This document shows, one piece after another, positions 10,728 through 21,106 of a stretch of 64,000 nucleotides of DNA. Both the position numbers and the translations under genes were made by a program. Numbering within the stretch: the first letter of the stretch is position 1; each line of letters begins with the position of its first letter. The notes beneath the pieces were generated by a model. That model had not been told where the DNA came from. It made no database searches and was given only the letters and a program-made list of their open reading frames with translations. Origin of the DNA: Tridacna crocea (Eukaryota; Mollusca; Bivalvia; Cardiida; Cardiidae); NCBI GenBank assembly GCA_943736015.1, contig OX031062.1, positions 55,292,962-55,356,961 of the forward strand. The letters are read 5' to 3'.

Positions 10728-11109
10728 AGGACTTTGCATGTGTGCCCATCTTCAACGGGATCAAGCACCATGAAAAACGATAGACGAGCAATTTAGAGTG
10801 GTCGTTGAAGATGGGCACAGATGCAAAGTCCTTTGCATCTGTGCCCATCTTCAACGACCACTCTAAAGTCCTTTGCATCTGTGCCCATCTTCAACGACCA
10901 CTCTAAAGTCCTTTGCATCTGTGCCCATCTTCAACGACAACTCTAAAGTCCTTTGCATCTGTGCCCATCTTCAACGACCACTCTAAAGTCCTTTGCATCT
11001 GTGCCCATCTTCAACGACCACTCTTAAGTCCTTTGCATCTGTGCCCATCTTCAACGACCACTCTAAATTGCTGGTCTATTGTTGTCTATTGTTTTTCATG
11101 GTGCTTGAT
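10728..11109 (+). repeat. Palindrome with arm expanded into 40-bp tandem array
   Basis: Left arm 10764-10829 (AGCACCATGAAAAACGATAG ... GATGCAAAG) is inverted relative to the right side, which ends in GTTTTTCATGGTGCTTGAT at 11109. Between them the unit starting AAGTCCTTTGCATCTGTGCC repeats six times at exactly 40 bp (10826, 10866, 10906, 10946, 10986, 11026). A further partial unit lies outside the left arm at 10728-10757. Confidence 0.92.
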
Positions 11110-11619
11110 GCTGTTTCCAGTATCATTTCTCTTATATCGTTACACTTATCACTACTTTTCCAGAGTCTTTTTTTACAAGAATACTGCGAACAATATTCTT
11201 CCCAAGCCACTGACTATTTAATCCCACATGATTATTGTCGAAACTAAGATCGGCTAAAAGAGAGGAATGAATTCTGTCACAATTACTATCATCAGTCCTC
11301 GGAAAGAAATCGGTCGAACTCTGGATTCAAACCTGCGAGCCCAAAGTGTCAAGTCACATATTTTAACGAATATACTACCAGGCTCGACTTCTAAAAATGC
11401 ATACCTGGATCAGTTCACAGTTAAGAAAGTAAAACAGTTTCTGACTGGATAAATCTTCGGTGCAGTCGATCAAGAATTGCGTTACTGAGCCTACTATACT
11501 TTGAACTTTAGGAAATTCTTGAAAGGAAATGGACCGCTAATGTTATTGAATAGAACTGTGCAGTTTGTAACATTGAGAGAAATATATGTAGTCGTATTTG
11601 CTGTTATTTTAAAGTTGAT

Positions 11620-11990
11620 TTAAGGTAAGACCTGTGTAATGGAAAACAGCTATTTCCACTAAAATATCTTCCTGCAAAATTAGTTATAATTAAAAATGAG
11701 TATTGTTGAACTACTTTCACCTCTTCCTTTTTTCCATTTTTTCCTTCTTTGAATTATCATTTATAAATCTAAAAACCACTATATTCTCAGTTCAAAAAGA
11801 GATAATAATTACCTCCCTTTTCAGAAAACTAACAAACGTATCAAAAAACAATTTCAAGATAGACATAAACGGAATTTCTGATCAGTTAGAAATGTGCACA
11901 AATATTATTTCTGCATAAATCCTCATTTATCCTTATTTATCAACTAATTAGAATTTTCACCGGAAGTGCATTACACATGTCTTACCTTAA
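11620..11990 (-). mobile_element. TTAA-4 DNA element with 22-bp TIRs
   Basis: TTAAGGTAAGACCTGTGTAA at the left is inverted at the right end (TTACACATGTCTTACCTTAA), with one mismatch in 22. Both ends finish in TTAA. The 371-bp interior has no domain. Relatives at 21994 and 62715 run on plus. Confidence 0.88.
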
Positions 11991-12281
11991 GATGCAAAAT
12001 TAAAACCGCATTTTTGGTGAATACGTTTACTAGTTTCCTGTCTCGATTTTCTCAAGATTTTAAACCGGTTGAATTGATTTTTAACGGCGGTTAAATTACC
12101 AAATTGATTAAAACCCTGAGCCATTGAAAGTCAACAATTACCACAATATCGGAAAGTGTAGATCCGAAATACAGTCTACCGATCTTTTGTTTACAGTCTG
12201 CTAGAACAACTAAACTACGACCGTTTTCTGCGCCTGTCGATTATTTTAGTTTGAAATTCAAAGTAATAGTTGCTTTGAAAA

Positions 12282-12362
12282 GTAGTCCGGTTCTGTACTC
12301 AGAATGCCCTAATTAGATAGATTTGTCTTTGTAGAATCCCATCTAGCGGGAGATAATGATTC
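12282..12362 (+). repeat. Dispersed repeat W, copy 2
   Basis: AGTAGTCCGGTTCTGTACTC, AGATAGATTTGTCTTTGTAG and CCATCTAGCGGGAGATAATG. Order and relative orientation to TTAA-4 match the 62560-63030 locus. Confidence 0.7.
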
Positions 12363-12620
12363 GTAAATTTATTTGACAAGGTGTCCATACGAATTCTTTT
12401 ATCCCTCGTGCCTGATTTTATCCGTGTGTCATGCATGCATTTAAGCCTGAATTTTATAGATATATATCAAAACTGAGTTTGGACTTCCGTGCTGACAAAA
12501 CTCTGGATTTCTTGCCCGTATTTGTTCCATCAATTATAATTATACTACTCACCATTTGATAGGGATAACTTGCGTATTTCAGTATGGGTGTATATGTTGC
12601 AGCAGTTTTGCAAAAATTGT

Positions 12621-12819
12621 TTACCTCAATGTAAAATGCTAAAATTATCTAAGTTGAAAGCAAATGTAACATACAAAGTGCTGTCTGTCATAGGATAGAA
12701 AACATTGTTGGAAAAGGAGAAAATGCTGGTATCCAGCATTTTCTCCTTTTTCAACAATGTTTTCCAACGGCTTCTTTCTCAATGTCTGTAACAGTCGGCA
12801 TTATGAGGTAAAGGGTTAA
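12621..12819 (-). mobile_element. TTAA-1 MITE
   Basis: Hairpin AAAACATTGTTGGAAAAGGA with GCTGGTATCCAGC centre, right end GAGGTAAAGGGTTAA at 12819. The left end (ACCTCAATGTAAAATGCTAA) is diverged. Confidence 0.85.
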
Positions 12820-13525
12820 AGATCCATTTCCACTGGTGATTTATTAATCAGTGTGGCAATGTAACATATTGTAAAACCATACATGATACATGCCACATAC
12901 AGAACCAGAGTGAATCTACTATGGTGATCCCTAGCAAATGTTGAGTAGTATATGCGAGCGTACATGGTAAAAAAAAGTGTTGAAATCGAACATTCAAGCA
13001 TAAGCAGCTATAAGTCCAAACCTGGATCCACAGGAATAGATTTAGGACATCTTGCGCTGCCTGATTAAAGGCAGGGATTCTCTTTCACAGAACTTTCATT
13101 GCACAAATAGTGGCAGCTGCTGATGGTAAAGATATGGCGATTATTCTGACTTACACGGGATGGAAAGAGGAAGTTTGTGAAAGTTCCTGGCAATGGCAGA
13201 AAAAAGAAGTCTGAAACTAGAATAATTCCTACCGTGCCACATTATCTGTGGGTTTCAATCGTGATCGCCGACGATTAGCCGATTTTCGTCGTAAATCTCC
13301 AAACTGACGTAATAGTGGCGTAAACACCACGTGATTATTCAAGGCGTTGAAACAAAACTTTCAATCACTTGATTTCTTTCTCCTAATTCTAGACTTGAAA
13401 AACGTAAGTTTATCGACAATGAATACAAAGCTGCTACACAGGCTGGTCATCGCTTATTCATTTATCATAAACACAGGAAGAGTTTGCTACATCTAAATAA
13501 GAAAACAGGTTCAGAATGAGCAATC
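12820..13525. other. No feature seen
   Basis: Unique-looking DNA. The short open frames show no domain. Confidence 0.5.
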
Positions 13526-14622
13526 TAAAACTCCAGTCACACTAGAAAAAAAATCCCACTACGTCAATGTAAAACCAGTCCGACACAGTACGAACTTGTT
13601 CGACGTAGAAGGAACGAAGCAGAAACCAATATGGACGTAATACTATCTTTATTGTCTTGGTTGACGTGGGTGAATTTTGAAAAAGTTCAAAAAAAGGAAA
13701 ATGTAGCGAGGACCTGATCCAATCAGGATGCAGTTAGGACTCAATAAGGACGTGGGAACAACGGCATTGATGTAGTTCCAACGGGGTATGAGCCTTATGT
13801 GGTCTTCATTGACGAAGTACAAAGCTAGTACGGACGGGTAAGATTGCAATGTGTTCTTACTGCGTCCATACCACGACAATTGCGTACCCACCAACCGTTC
13901 CAGGTTTCTGTAAAGGCAAATCTATGTACATTCCACGTACATGTATAAGTCAATATTTCGTTTGTTACACTTTCGTTCGGTGCTTAACATGTCCGTTGTA
14001 CGCTGGCAGCAAGTTCTCATAGCGTCCATGTCACGTGAAGCAATTTAGTGTAAATACTTTACCGAGTTTCTCACATTTTCACTTATCTTTCAACTTTTAT
14101 CACTCTCACAGACTTCAAGCTCCTCTGCAGTAGGCTCAGATGCTACTGGTGGCCCTGCTGTACCGGCAGCATCAGTATTAACACGGAGCCAGACTGTGTA
14201 GTTCTGCCCATTTCTGGCCTTTTTGTCTTCTCCCACGACCTTTCGGAGGCATGGTTTTATGCGGGCTTTTCATCAAGAAAACTTGCAGAACGAATGAGAA
14301 CGGAGAGTACTTACATTTTATAAGATCACAAAGGGCTCAGTGAGAACGTAGTACAAGCGCAATAAGGTGGTGCGATCTGAAATGTCTTGGAAAGAACGTA
14401 ATAAAAACGCAAAGGACGTGGTTCGTACTTTATCAAGCGCGCGACAAAACTTAGCTGGGACGTGTTAGATGCACTGACATCCTGGCCGGGACGTAGTGAA
14501 GACTTATTACCAACTTGAAAACTGTTTTTCGTACATTTCATCCCGTTCTTCCTGCGTTTGTCAAGTTTTCATAACGCTGTACGGTCTTTGTGGTCTTTGT
14601 CTGAGTGTGACGGGGGCTTTAC
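13526..14622. mobile_element. Decayed ~1.1 kb DNA transposon
   Basis: The ends TAAAACTCCAGTCACACT and AGTGTGACGGGGGCTTTA are inverted with a few mismatches. The interior is rich in GGACGTAGT/ACGTACT-type sub-repeats on both strands, for example 13630-13870 and 14390-14500. A coding relic sits near the middle. No clear target duplication; superfamily not assigned. Confidence 0.6.
14090..14252 (-). pseudogene. Coding-like relic inside DNA transposon
   Basis: Reading minus from 14252, an ATG opens a short basic peptide beginning MPPKGRGRRQKGQKWAELHS and stops at 14178. A second minus frame continues with an acidic, Ala/Glu-rich stretch containing ASEPTAEELEVCES and stops at 14090. A single frameshift would link them. 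The basic-then-acidic composition and N-terminal Met suggest the start of a degraded protein, perhaps the transposon's own. No domain is recognised, so function is unknown. Confidence 0.35.
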
Positions 14623-15019
14623 TTTCCGATGACATACTATTGGAAGTGTAAACAGTATTCCTGTGTAGCACTTATGAGAATGGTGTTACGTGACGTTCTT
14701 GAAGGCTAGTGCGAACATACACGAAGGTTGTCTCGATCAATTCATGCATCCCTGAAACCGACGGGCATCTCCATACATTTTGGCTCCCGTGCATCACGGC
14801 AACCGATGCAGTAACTGACACGTTTAAGTTTTCTGAGATCTTATGTCTGTTTGTTGTGATTAATTATCCGATATATTTTCGAGTTATAAAAGGTGAAAAT
14901 TACTAAATTTTGGACTTTATAGGAGCTTTAAACAATCTCGTTTCTAAGTGGATTTGAACGTAGCATTTGAACGCAAGGTTTTTACATACCATGAGACTAA
15001 AGAATACCCCGCTACAGCT
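14623..15019. other. No feature seen
   Basis: Unique-looking DNA between the decayed transposon and a PAL-C copy. Confidence 0.5.
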
Positions 15020-15025
15020 CATGTT

Positions 15026-15085
15026 TTTGAAGATCAGACTGCACGTTCTGTGCAATCTGATCTTCGATCTACATTGTCTGCAAGT
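15026..15085. mobile_element. PAL-C core hairpin
   Basis: GAAGATCAGACTGCACGTTC and TGTGCAATCTGATCTTCGAT pair, followed by CTACATTGTCTGCAAG. The TTAA ends seen at 24029 and 45262 are not recognisable here. Confidence 0.75.
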
Positions 15086-15424
15086 TGTCGTTGTGTCGCG
15101 TTCAGCACCGTAATAGTTAATGTCAGAATATGACTGCATAGATAAACGGCAAGGCATTTAGACAGCTTCTTAGAGAGAAAAAGATACATCTGGGTGCAAA
15201 AGAACAAGAAATGAAGGACAGAGGAACGGACGGACAAACTTAAAGAAAACTTATGGAATGTTAAGCCGATACGCTTGTAGATTGTCACATTATATGTGCA
15301 TGTGGCCTAGTGTCTACATTGCTCTGCAGTATACTACTTACTGTATAGTCGCAACAGATGTACCCATTGTTACCTTCTGGGTATCTAAAACGGCCCGTCT
15401 CAGAGACACAAAGCTGCACCTGGG

Positions 15425-15605
15425 ACAGACAGAGAGACAGACAGACAGAACGACAGACAGAGACAGGCAGACAGGCAGAGAGAGAAAGAGAGAGAGAGAT
15501 TTAGTGGTAGGTGAAGAAGGGAAAATTGAAAAAGTGGTTATAGTTATAATAGAGAATGAGAGAGACAGAGAAATAGAAAGACAGAGAAACAGTAGAAGAA
15601 CATGT
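15425..15605 (+). repeat. GACA/GAGA microsatellite
   Basis: (GACA)n at 15425-15475 runs into (AGAG)n to 15500 and, after a short spacer, more AGAGACAGAGAAA to 15605. An open frame of 177 codons (15258-15791) crosses it and is Arg/Glu-rich only because of the repeat. I do not regard it as a gene. Confidence 0.85.
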
Positions 15606-15643
15606 GGTAGTAGTAAAAGCGGTTACAAAAGCAGATGTAAAAG

Positions 15644-15690
15644 AAGTAGTAGTAGTAGCAGTTGTAGCTGTCATTGTTGTTGTTACTGCT
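15644..15690 (+). repeat. (AGT)n / (TGT)n trinucleotide tract
   Basis: AGTAGTAGTAGTAGCAGTTG is followed by TGTTGTTGTTACTGCTG. Confidence 0.75.
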
Positions 15691-15959
15691 GTATGCAGCG
15701 CTGCAGAGCGTTACTTTTATCTAATTGCTATCAGATATTGTTAAGCACGTTTGATCGAGGACAGAAACACCAGCAGTGTAGAAGTTATTGATGAAGAACT
15801 TAACGTTGATTAACGACGTGAAACGTCGTAATGAAATAATTATAAAATAACGTTACAATACGTATAGAAGGTTTGTTTTTCATGATTAATGTTTGCTATA
15901 GCCTTGTACGATATTTCTGACTTTTGGCCTTTAGAAATGTCTAGTGAACTTTCTCTTAA

Positions 15960-16182
15960 TTAAGACCTCACCAAACGACCCTGGGGTTTAACGACCCTGA
16001 GACAGAAAGCTTTTGAAAAGATTGTGGGAAAAGGAGAAAATGCTGGTAAACCAGCATTTTCTCCTTTAACCCACACTCTTTTCTTCCCTTTCAAAGCCAA
16101 AACCTGGTGTTGGAGCAACGTTTAGGTTGCCGTCTGCGAAACTTTTTAATATGAATAACCTTTGCGATTAGTGAAGAGTTGA
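15960..16182 (+). mobile_element. TTAA-1 MITE, diverged
   Basis: Starts in TTAATTAAGACCTCACC, with ACCCTGGGGTTTAACGACCC and hairpin AAAGATTGTGGGAAAAGGAG / CTCCTTTAACCCACACTC. Ends GTGAAGAGTTGATA. Confidence 0.82.
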
Positions 16183-17004
16183 TATCCCACAATTTCAGAA
16201 AAGGAAAACATTTCAGAAGTGCCTCGCGACGCCATGTTTTTTAACCTCGTCTGAAAACTATTCAAAGTGCTGGGTTACATACTCAAGTTCTTGGCCAGAG
16301 AGTACTCATTTATCTTTGACAGTTTCGTCTTGCAAGGCTTTTGTGAAATAGCATCGTTTGGCTTTTTGACCCCGAAACATCCTTCATAAGAGATAAATAT
16401 TTTAACTTCAAAGCCCCAGACGTTTAAATTTATAACAAATTATTTATGCTTGTTTTAGAACAATAAAGAATAACAAATGTAGTTGAGTTTTGATGTGGAA
16501 TCCCTGTTCGGATGTCACCGGTTTTATTATTTTTTAAGTTCAATTAGAGAGATATAATTGCATACAAACGACGTTTATTGAACTGAGCAACCACTAATTA
16601 ATTTTTCGTGACTTTATCAAACATCCAACTACGAGGGGCAATCTGGAACTAGCGGTACTGATCTTATAACTTCCATGTTAATCCATAGATATAAACCAAA
16701 TTTTGTAAGCAATACTAGTGATTTATTATCAACCAGCTCAGACAATTTCATTGAATTCAGGCATAAAACAAGCAAAATACAATAAAACAAAGTTTACACG
16801 TAACGATTATGCCGTCGAGCAGTTCCGACCACGTTGTAAGATACTGGTTCATGGCAGTCCAGCCTTTTACCAAAGTTGCAGGCAAAGGTTCTTTCTTTCT
16901 TTCTTCTTCTTCTTCTTCTTAGTATTCACTAGCTGAATTAGTCATTATTCCATCTGCAAAATGTTTAGGTGTCTTTGTGTACACTGTAGATCCACAATGG
17001 ACTC
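16183..17004. other. No gene recognised; (TTCT)n tract inside
   Basis: Unique-looking DNA. A short TTCTTTC/TTC microsatellite lies at 16892-16920. Confidence 0.5.
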
Positions 17005-17096
17005 GGTATTCAACAACCACTCTGAAAATTTTCTAGATTTGCAAAGTGTCGCAACTTCTGATTAGATAAACCAAATGGTTTGTGCCAATCGGAGGT
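17005..17096. repeat. PAL-G relic
   Basis: AATTTTCTAGATTTGCAAAG then CAACTTCTGATTAGATAAAC and AAATGGTTTGTGCCAATCGG match the left arm and axis of PAL-G, diverged. Confidence 0.6.
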
Positions 17097-17458
17097 CAAA
17101 TAAAGTCACGTGACTTAAAGCGTAATTATCATGTAATTGGTCGAGGGTCTACGGACGTGTATCGGAAATCTTCGGTAATCTTCGGTTTAAAACCGGTAAC
17201 AATAACTGGTTTCTCTCAGAAAGCGAAATGCTTCTTCTACCGGTCGCAACATATGCAACCTTGTCAAAGGTAACATTCTGGTATGACGATTCACGAATGG
17301 GTATTGTTTGATGAAATAAAGATGAAAATGAGTAAAATAAACTAGCTCAAAACGAGTATAAATGTATCTGCAATTTATTGTGCCATATTTTGACCGTAGA
17401 CACAGAGTAATTAGAACATCTTTGTCTGTCTTCCCCTGACAGATTGTGCCTTTTTAAT

Positions 17459-17694
17459 CTAACTCTTTACCAAACTTCAGAAAAAAAGTAGACTTTATAG
17501 TAATTTTAAAAAAATGCAGACAACAAAAAAAAATACATATGTGATTCAAAAATGGAAATTTGCGTTTGGAAGGCAAACAAAAAGCATTGTGGGAAAAAAG
17601 AGAAAATGCTGGTTACCTGCATTTTCTCCTTTTCGCACGTTTTCAAGGCCGTGTGTCACAGGGTCGTTAAAAATCGGGATTGTGTAATAATAGA
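17459..17694 (-). mobile_element. TTAA-1 MITE, diverged
   Basis: CTAACTCTTTACCAAACTTC at the left, hairpin AAGCATTGTGGGAAAAAAGA with GCTGGTTACCTGC centre, and GGTCGTTAAAAATCGGGATT at the right. Confidence 0.82.
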
Positions 17695-17832
17695 GATGAA
17701 TGTTTTATAAGAGTAATATTCCATGATATAAATCTACGCCATGTAGACTAGTCGTAAATTCTGAACCAAGGTTCATTGACTCATTTGGCTCCCACTAAAA
17801 TAGTTGAACATCTTTCAACGGCTGAAGATACA

Positions 17833-17869
17833 AAACAATACAATGCAATAAAATACAATACAATACAAC
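17833..17869 (+). repeat. (ACAAT)n-type simple repeat
   Basis: ACAATACAATGCAATAAAAT and ATACAATACAATAC. It could be the tail of a retroposon, but no body was identified. Confidence 0.6.
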
Positions 17870-18228
17870 ACTGAATTGCCTCCTATTCAGAAGATATTGC
17901 ATAGTACTTTAAATATAAACAAATTTGAGAAAAGTGCAAATGAACAGTGATTTAGTATGTGCAGTTAAAACATGGCAGACAGATATTTGATGAATGAAAG
18001 AAAACATTCCATGTACAGGGAAAGAAAAAAGAGAAGTACGTGTTTTCACAGCAATCACAAACTTGACAAATACGAATTGTACTTTAAATCTATCGACAAA
18101 TATGATATCAGTTTCTTAATATATGTCAATGCAGCGCACAATATATCTGAAGCAGGTTTGTAGAAATTCTTGGTCAATGAAGCGATCTAAAATGGTGGAA
18201 GTGCAGCTGCAGCACCCATAATGCGTAG

Positions 18229-18375
18229 CGACCAGTTGAAGCTCTCCAGAGGATCGAGCGAGCCTTGATTAAACAGGCCAACAGTATAGATCAAATATTA
18301 GACAGAACGTTCAGTGCAGCCAGGTATGACATCTGCAAAAGCCACTGTTATTGCCTATGGGACAGAAGAGATTAA
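18229..18375 (+). pseudogene. 48-codon coding-like relic without start codon
   Basis: From just after a TAG at 18226 the plus frame stays open to TAA at 18373. It encodes an amphipathic helical stretch (EALQRIERALIKQANSIDQI, then LDRTFSAARYDICKS). The sequence AGGTATGA near 18322 could act as a splice donor. The open frame ends inside the TTAA-3 end. Either a small exon or a pseudogene fragment; no family recognised. Confidence 0.25.
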
Positions 18376-18919
18376 AGGTGGCCCTTCAGATTTGGAAAGA
18401 CAATTTTACAAAAATACAAAAAAAAAATCAACCTTTTACTCCCAAAACCTTATAATTTTCATTCATTAAACCACAGTAGTCGAAAACCATCCGACAACTA
18501 GATAAATTAGAGATTTACTACAGCCCAGTTCGACACTGAAGGGAAACACGGTCTATTTTTACATGAGCAACTGGCTCATTTACATTTACTGGAAATATAC
18601 AGACGAAGCTTCAAATATAGCATCCGAAGTTCTAGACATTATGGAAAATAATTACATGTTTGTTGTGTTTTGGAATTTAATGGTCATTAGTCACGTGCAA
18701 GTCACTTAACATTCCCACAATGCTTTTTATTTTTGGCGGAAAATCTTAAAATAGCTTAAGAGGCTACGTAGCCTTTTTAGGGAATACCACCAAAATTTTT
18801 TTTTGTAACTGTATGATTCTTAATTACTTATGATTTGTATTGTTTTTTCATATAAATTTCAGTGACATATATATTTTTTGATTTGGCGTGATGTGAAAAT
18901 TCTAAACACCCAACTTTAA
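18372..18919 (-). mobile_element. TTAA-3 element, 548 bp
   Basis: Ends TTAAAGGTGGCCC and ACACCCAACTTTAA give a ~10-bp inverted TTAAAGGTGG/GTTGGG terminus with TTAA. The interior has GTCTATTTTTACATGAGCAA, the palindrome GGCTACGTAGCC, and GCATTCCCACAATGC-like boxes. The other copy, reversed, is 46089-46632. Confidence 0.9.
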
Positions 18920-19140
18920 CATACATGGTATCTACAAACATAGTACTGCTTTTTTGTGGAATGTTCGAACTTCAACAATCCGGTCAAACCGACCAGTTGC
19001 AATTATCTAAACTTGAAGTGGTAGCCGTCGTATAGGTTAACCCTGTACCTGATATGCCAATTGAGGATCTTCAATTTCAGCAGCAAGTAAGAATATGACG
19101 TCAAAAATATGGACAGATGAGAATACAAATACATGTATCT

Positions 19141-19231
19141 GATTGAGTAGAAAACTTTTTAGTGGGAAAATGAGAAATTGCTGACTGCTGTTGATACGTT
19201 AAAATGAGTAACTATGGAGTCAGGGGTTAAA
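19141..19231 (+). mobile_element. TTAA-2 half copy
   Basis: GTAGAAAACTTTTTAGTGGG, GAGAAATTGCTGACTG, then AATGAGTAACTATGGAGTCA and GGGTTAAAT match the right half of TTAA-2 at 48413 and 56720. Confidence 0.55.
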
Positions 19232-19949
19232 TAGGGGGATGCTTTAGACTTTTCAATCCGATGAAACTTTGAAAGTGATTAATTGCTAAATTAAGAAGAG
19301 GGATTGCTGGCAAATCAGCTGTTAAGAAGGAAAACCAGCGAGAAAAAATATTTTTTTCAATGGTGTTTCCTAAAAGAAAAGCCAGGTACAGAAATACTTT
19401 TCAACGGTGTTTCCTTTGTTCCTACGACGCTTCAGAATGTATTTTTAGATCTTGCAACAGGAAACAGAATTTCAAAAAAGTGTGTTAAAATGTTACATGA
19501 TAATTGTCAAGCGTAAGTTATCTTGGTTCGTATTCAAATATTATGCCGATGACGTCATATTTATTTATACCGATAAAAAAAAGAAATAAAGTAGTTTCGT
19601 ATGAAAATAGAAAGAGTAACTGACAGCAAAGTGACCAACCCGTTAATTCAAAACCAAAGTTTTACATTTTTACTGCATATAGTCGTTTCGTTTCCTTGTT
19701 GCAGAGATTTTATTTTGTTTGTTTGTTTGTTTTTAATAATCATAAGCGTGGAACAAAAAAAAATCAATAATTCGCAGCAAAAAACAATAATCAAAAACGG
19801 CTCCTTTAATAATTGACTGGTGTACGGAACTTCACACAAAGCTTTTGACGTCATCATTTGTAGAGACAGTCAGTCTGTTTGTAACAGTGGCGAGGAACGC
19901 TAAGCACCGTAATTTATGGTATCATCCTTTCACAAAACAATGCTCTGTT
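19232..19949. other. No gene recognised
   Basis: Unique-looking DNA. Short open frames (71 codons or fewer) show no domain. Confidence 0.5.
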
Positions 19950-20163
19950 TTAACTCATTACAAATTTTAGGTTCGTCCATGTCGAAAGCATTTGCCGACC
20001 ACTAAATAAAAGTTACTGAAAATTTAACATTTGTTTAGTGAAGGGTAGAAAACATTTTGGGAAAGGAGAAAACGCTGGTTACTAGCATTTTCTCCTTTTC
20101 CAACAATGTTTTCTAAAGCCTTCTTTCTCAGGGTCGTCAAAAGTAGGGATTGCGTAGCAACGG
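19950..20163 (-). mobile_element. TTAA-1 MITE
   Basis: TTAACTCATTAC start, GCATTTGCCGACCACTAAAT, hairpin AAAACATTTTGGGAAAGGAG with GCTGGTTACTAGC centre, end GGGATTGCGTAGCAACGG. Confidence 0.87.
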
Positions 20164-20164
20164 A

Positions 20165-20359
20165 TTATTGACCTTGGGGTGAACAGTTTTTGAAAACGTT
20201 GTGGGACAGAGAAGTAAAAATATAACCTACATTTTCCAAATAACGTCTCCAACTTTTTTTAACACAATTTACATTGATTGGACCAGGTTTCAGTTATCGT
20301 TTCCAGTTGCTTTGAATTTCGAACAATCTAAAATTCAACACACTTTTGCCAAGGGTTAA
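20165..20359 (+). mobile_element. TTAA-1 MITE, degraded, adjacent to previous
   Basis: ACCTTGGGGTGAACAGTTTT, GAAAACGTTGTGGGACAGAG, decayed hairpin right arm, and CACTTTTGCCAAGGGTTAA at the end. It starts within 2 bp of the preceding copy and is opposite in orientation. Confidence 0.65.
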
Positions 20360-20454
20360 GATCATCAGACAGATCCACGTTAACGTGGTTTACGTAAGGC
20401 AAATGATTTGTTTGTCCAAGGCCGTTCCATATAACTGCTCCATATATCGTCGGT

Positions 20455-20551
20455 TTGCTTCCAAAACATTGTAACTACAGCTTGTAAGAAGCTGTAGTTA
20501 CAGCTTGTAAGAAGCTGTAGTTACGATGTTTTGGAAGCAAACCGACGATAT
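20455..20551. mobile_element. PAL-P hairpin with duplicated loop
   Basis: TATCGTCGGTTTGCTTCC and GGAAGCAAACCGACGATA form the ends. ACAGCTTGTAAGAAGCTGT occurs twice in the loop, a 24-bp internal duplication absent from 30334 and 52750. Confidence 0.9.
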
Positions 20552-20593
20552 TGTCTTTGACAAAAGTGGGTTTTATTTTATCGCAGTAGTGAT

Positions 20594-20822
20594 TTATTCC
20601 ACTACCACATAATCCGTACTTTTGATGACCCTGAGAAATTAGCCTTTAGAAAACATTGTGGGAAAAGGAGAAAATGCTGGTAACCAGCATTTTCTCCTTT
20701 TCCCACAATGTTTTCTACTCTTCACAAAACAAATTTCAAAATTTCAGTCACTTTTATTTTGTCGTCTGCAAATGCTTTCGATTTGGACAAACCTAAATTT
20801 TTGTCATTTAATAATGAGTTAA
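20594..20822 (+). mobile_element. TTAA-1 MITE, full length
   Basis: ACTACCACATAATCCGTACT, intact hairpin around GCTGGTAACCAGC, TTTGTCGTCTGCAAATGC, terminal TTAA at 20819-20822. The left terminus reads TTATTCC. Confidence 0.92.
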
Positions 20823-21106
20823 ACAAAGCAAATCACCACATAATCGTGAATCCATAAAGATTATTTTGCTTAACAACAAACTGAATCATGTGGTTGACCG
20901 GTCTTTCGACATGCAGAAAATGTACAAATAATAGCGCAGACTCACAAAGGTCGAAATGTTTCATAGATGTTTAAAAACATCCTTTTCACGCAGTGTAAAT
21001 CATCTATAAGATGTGACAGCTACTGAAGGTAGTATAACCGTAATACTTCCAGTACAGCATGGAATTAAATTTTTTGGTAGTTGATAAATATTTAGAGGAT
21101 ATTTGT

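Noticed and set aside
15258..15791. 177-codon plus frame rich in Arg, Glu and Ser
   Set aside because: Composition comes from the GACA/GAGA and AGT microsatellites; no domain.
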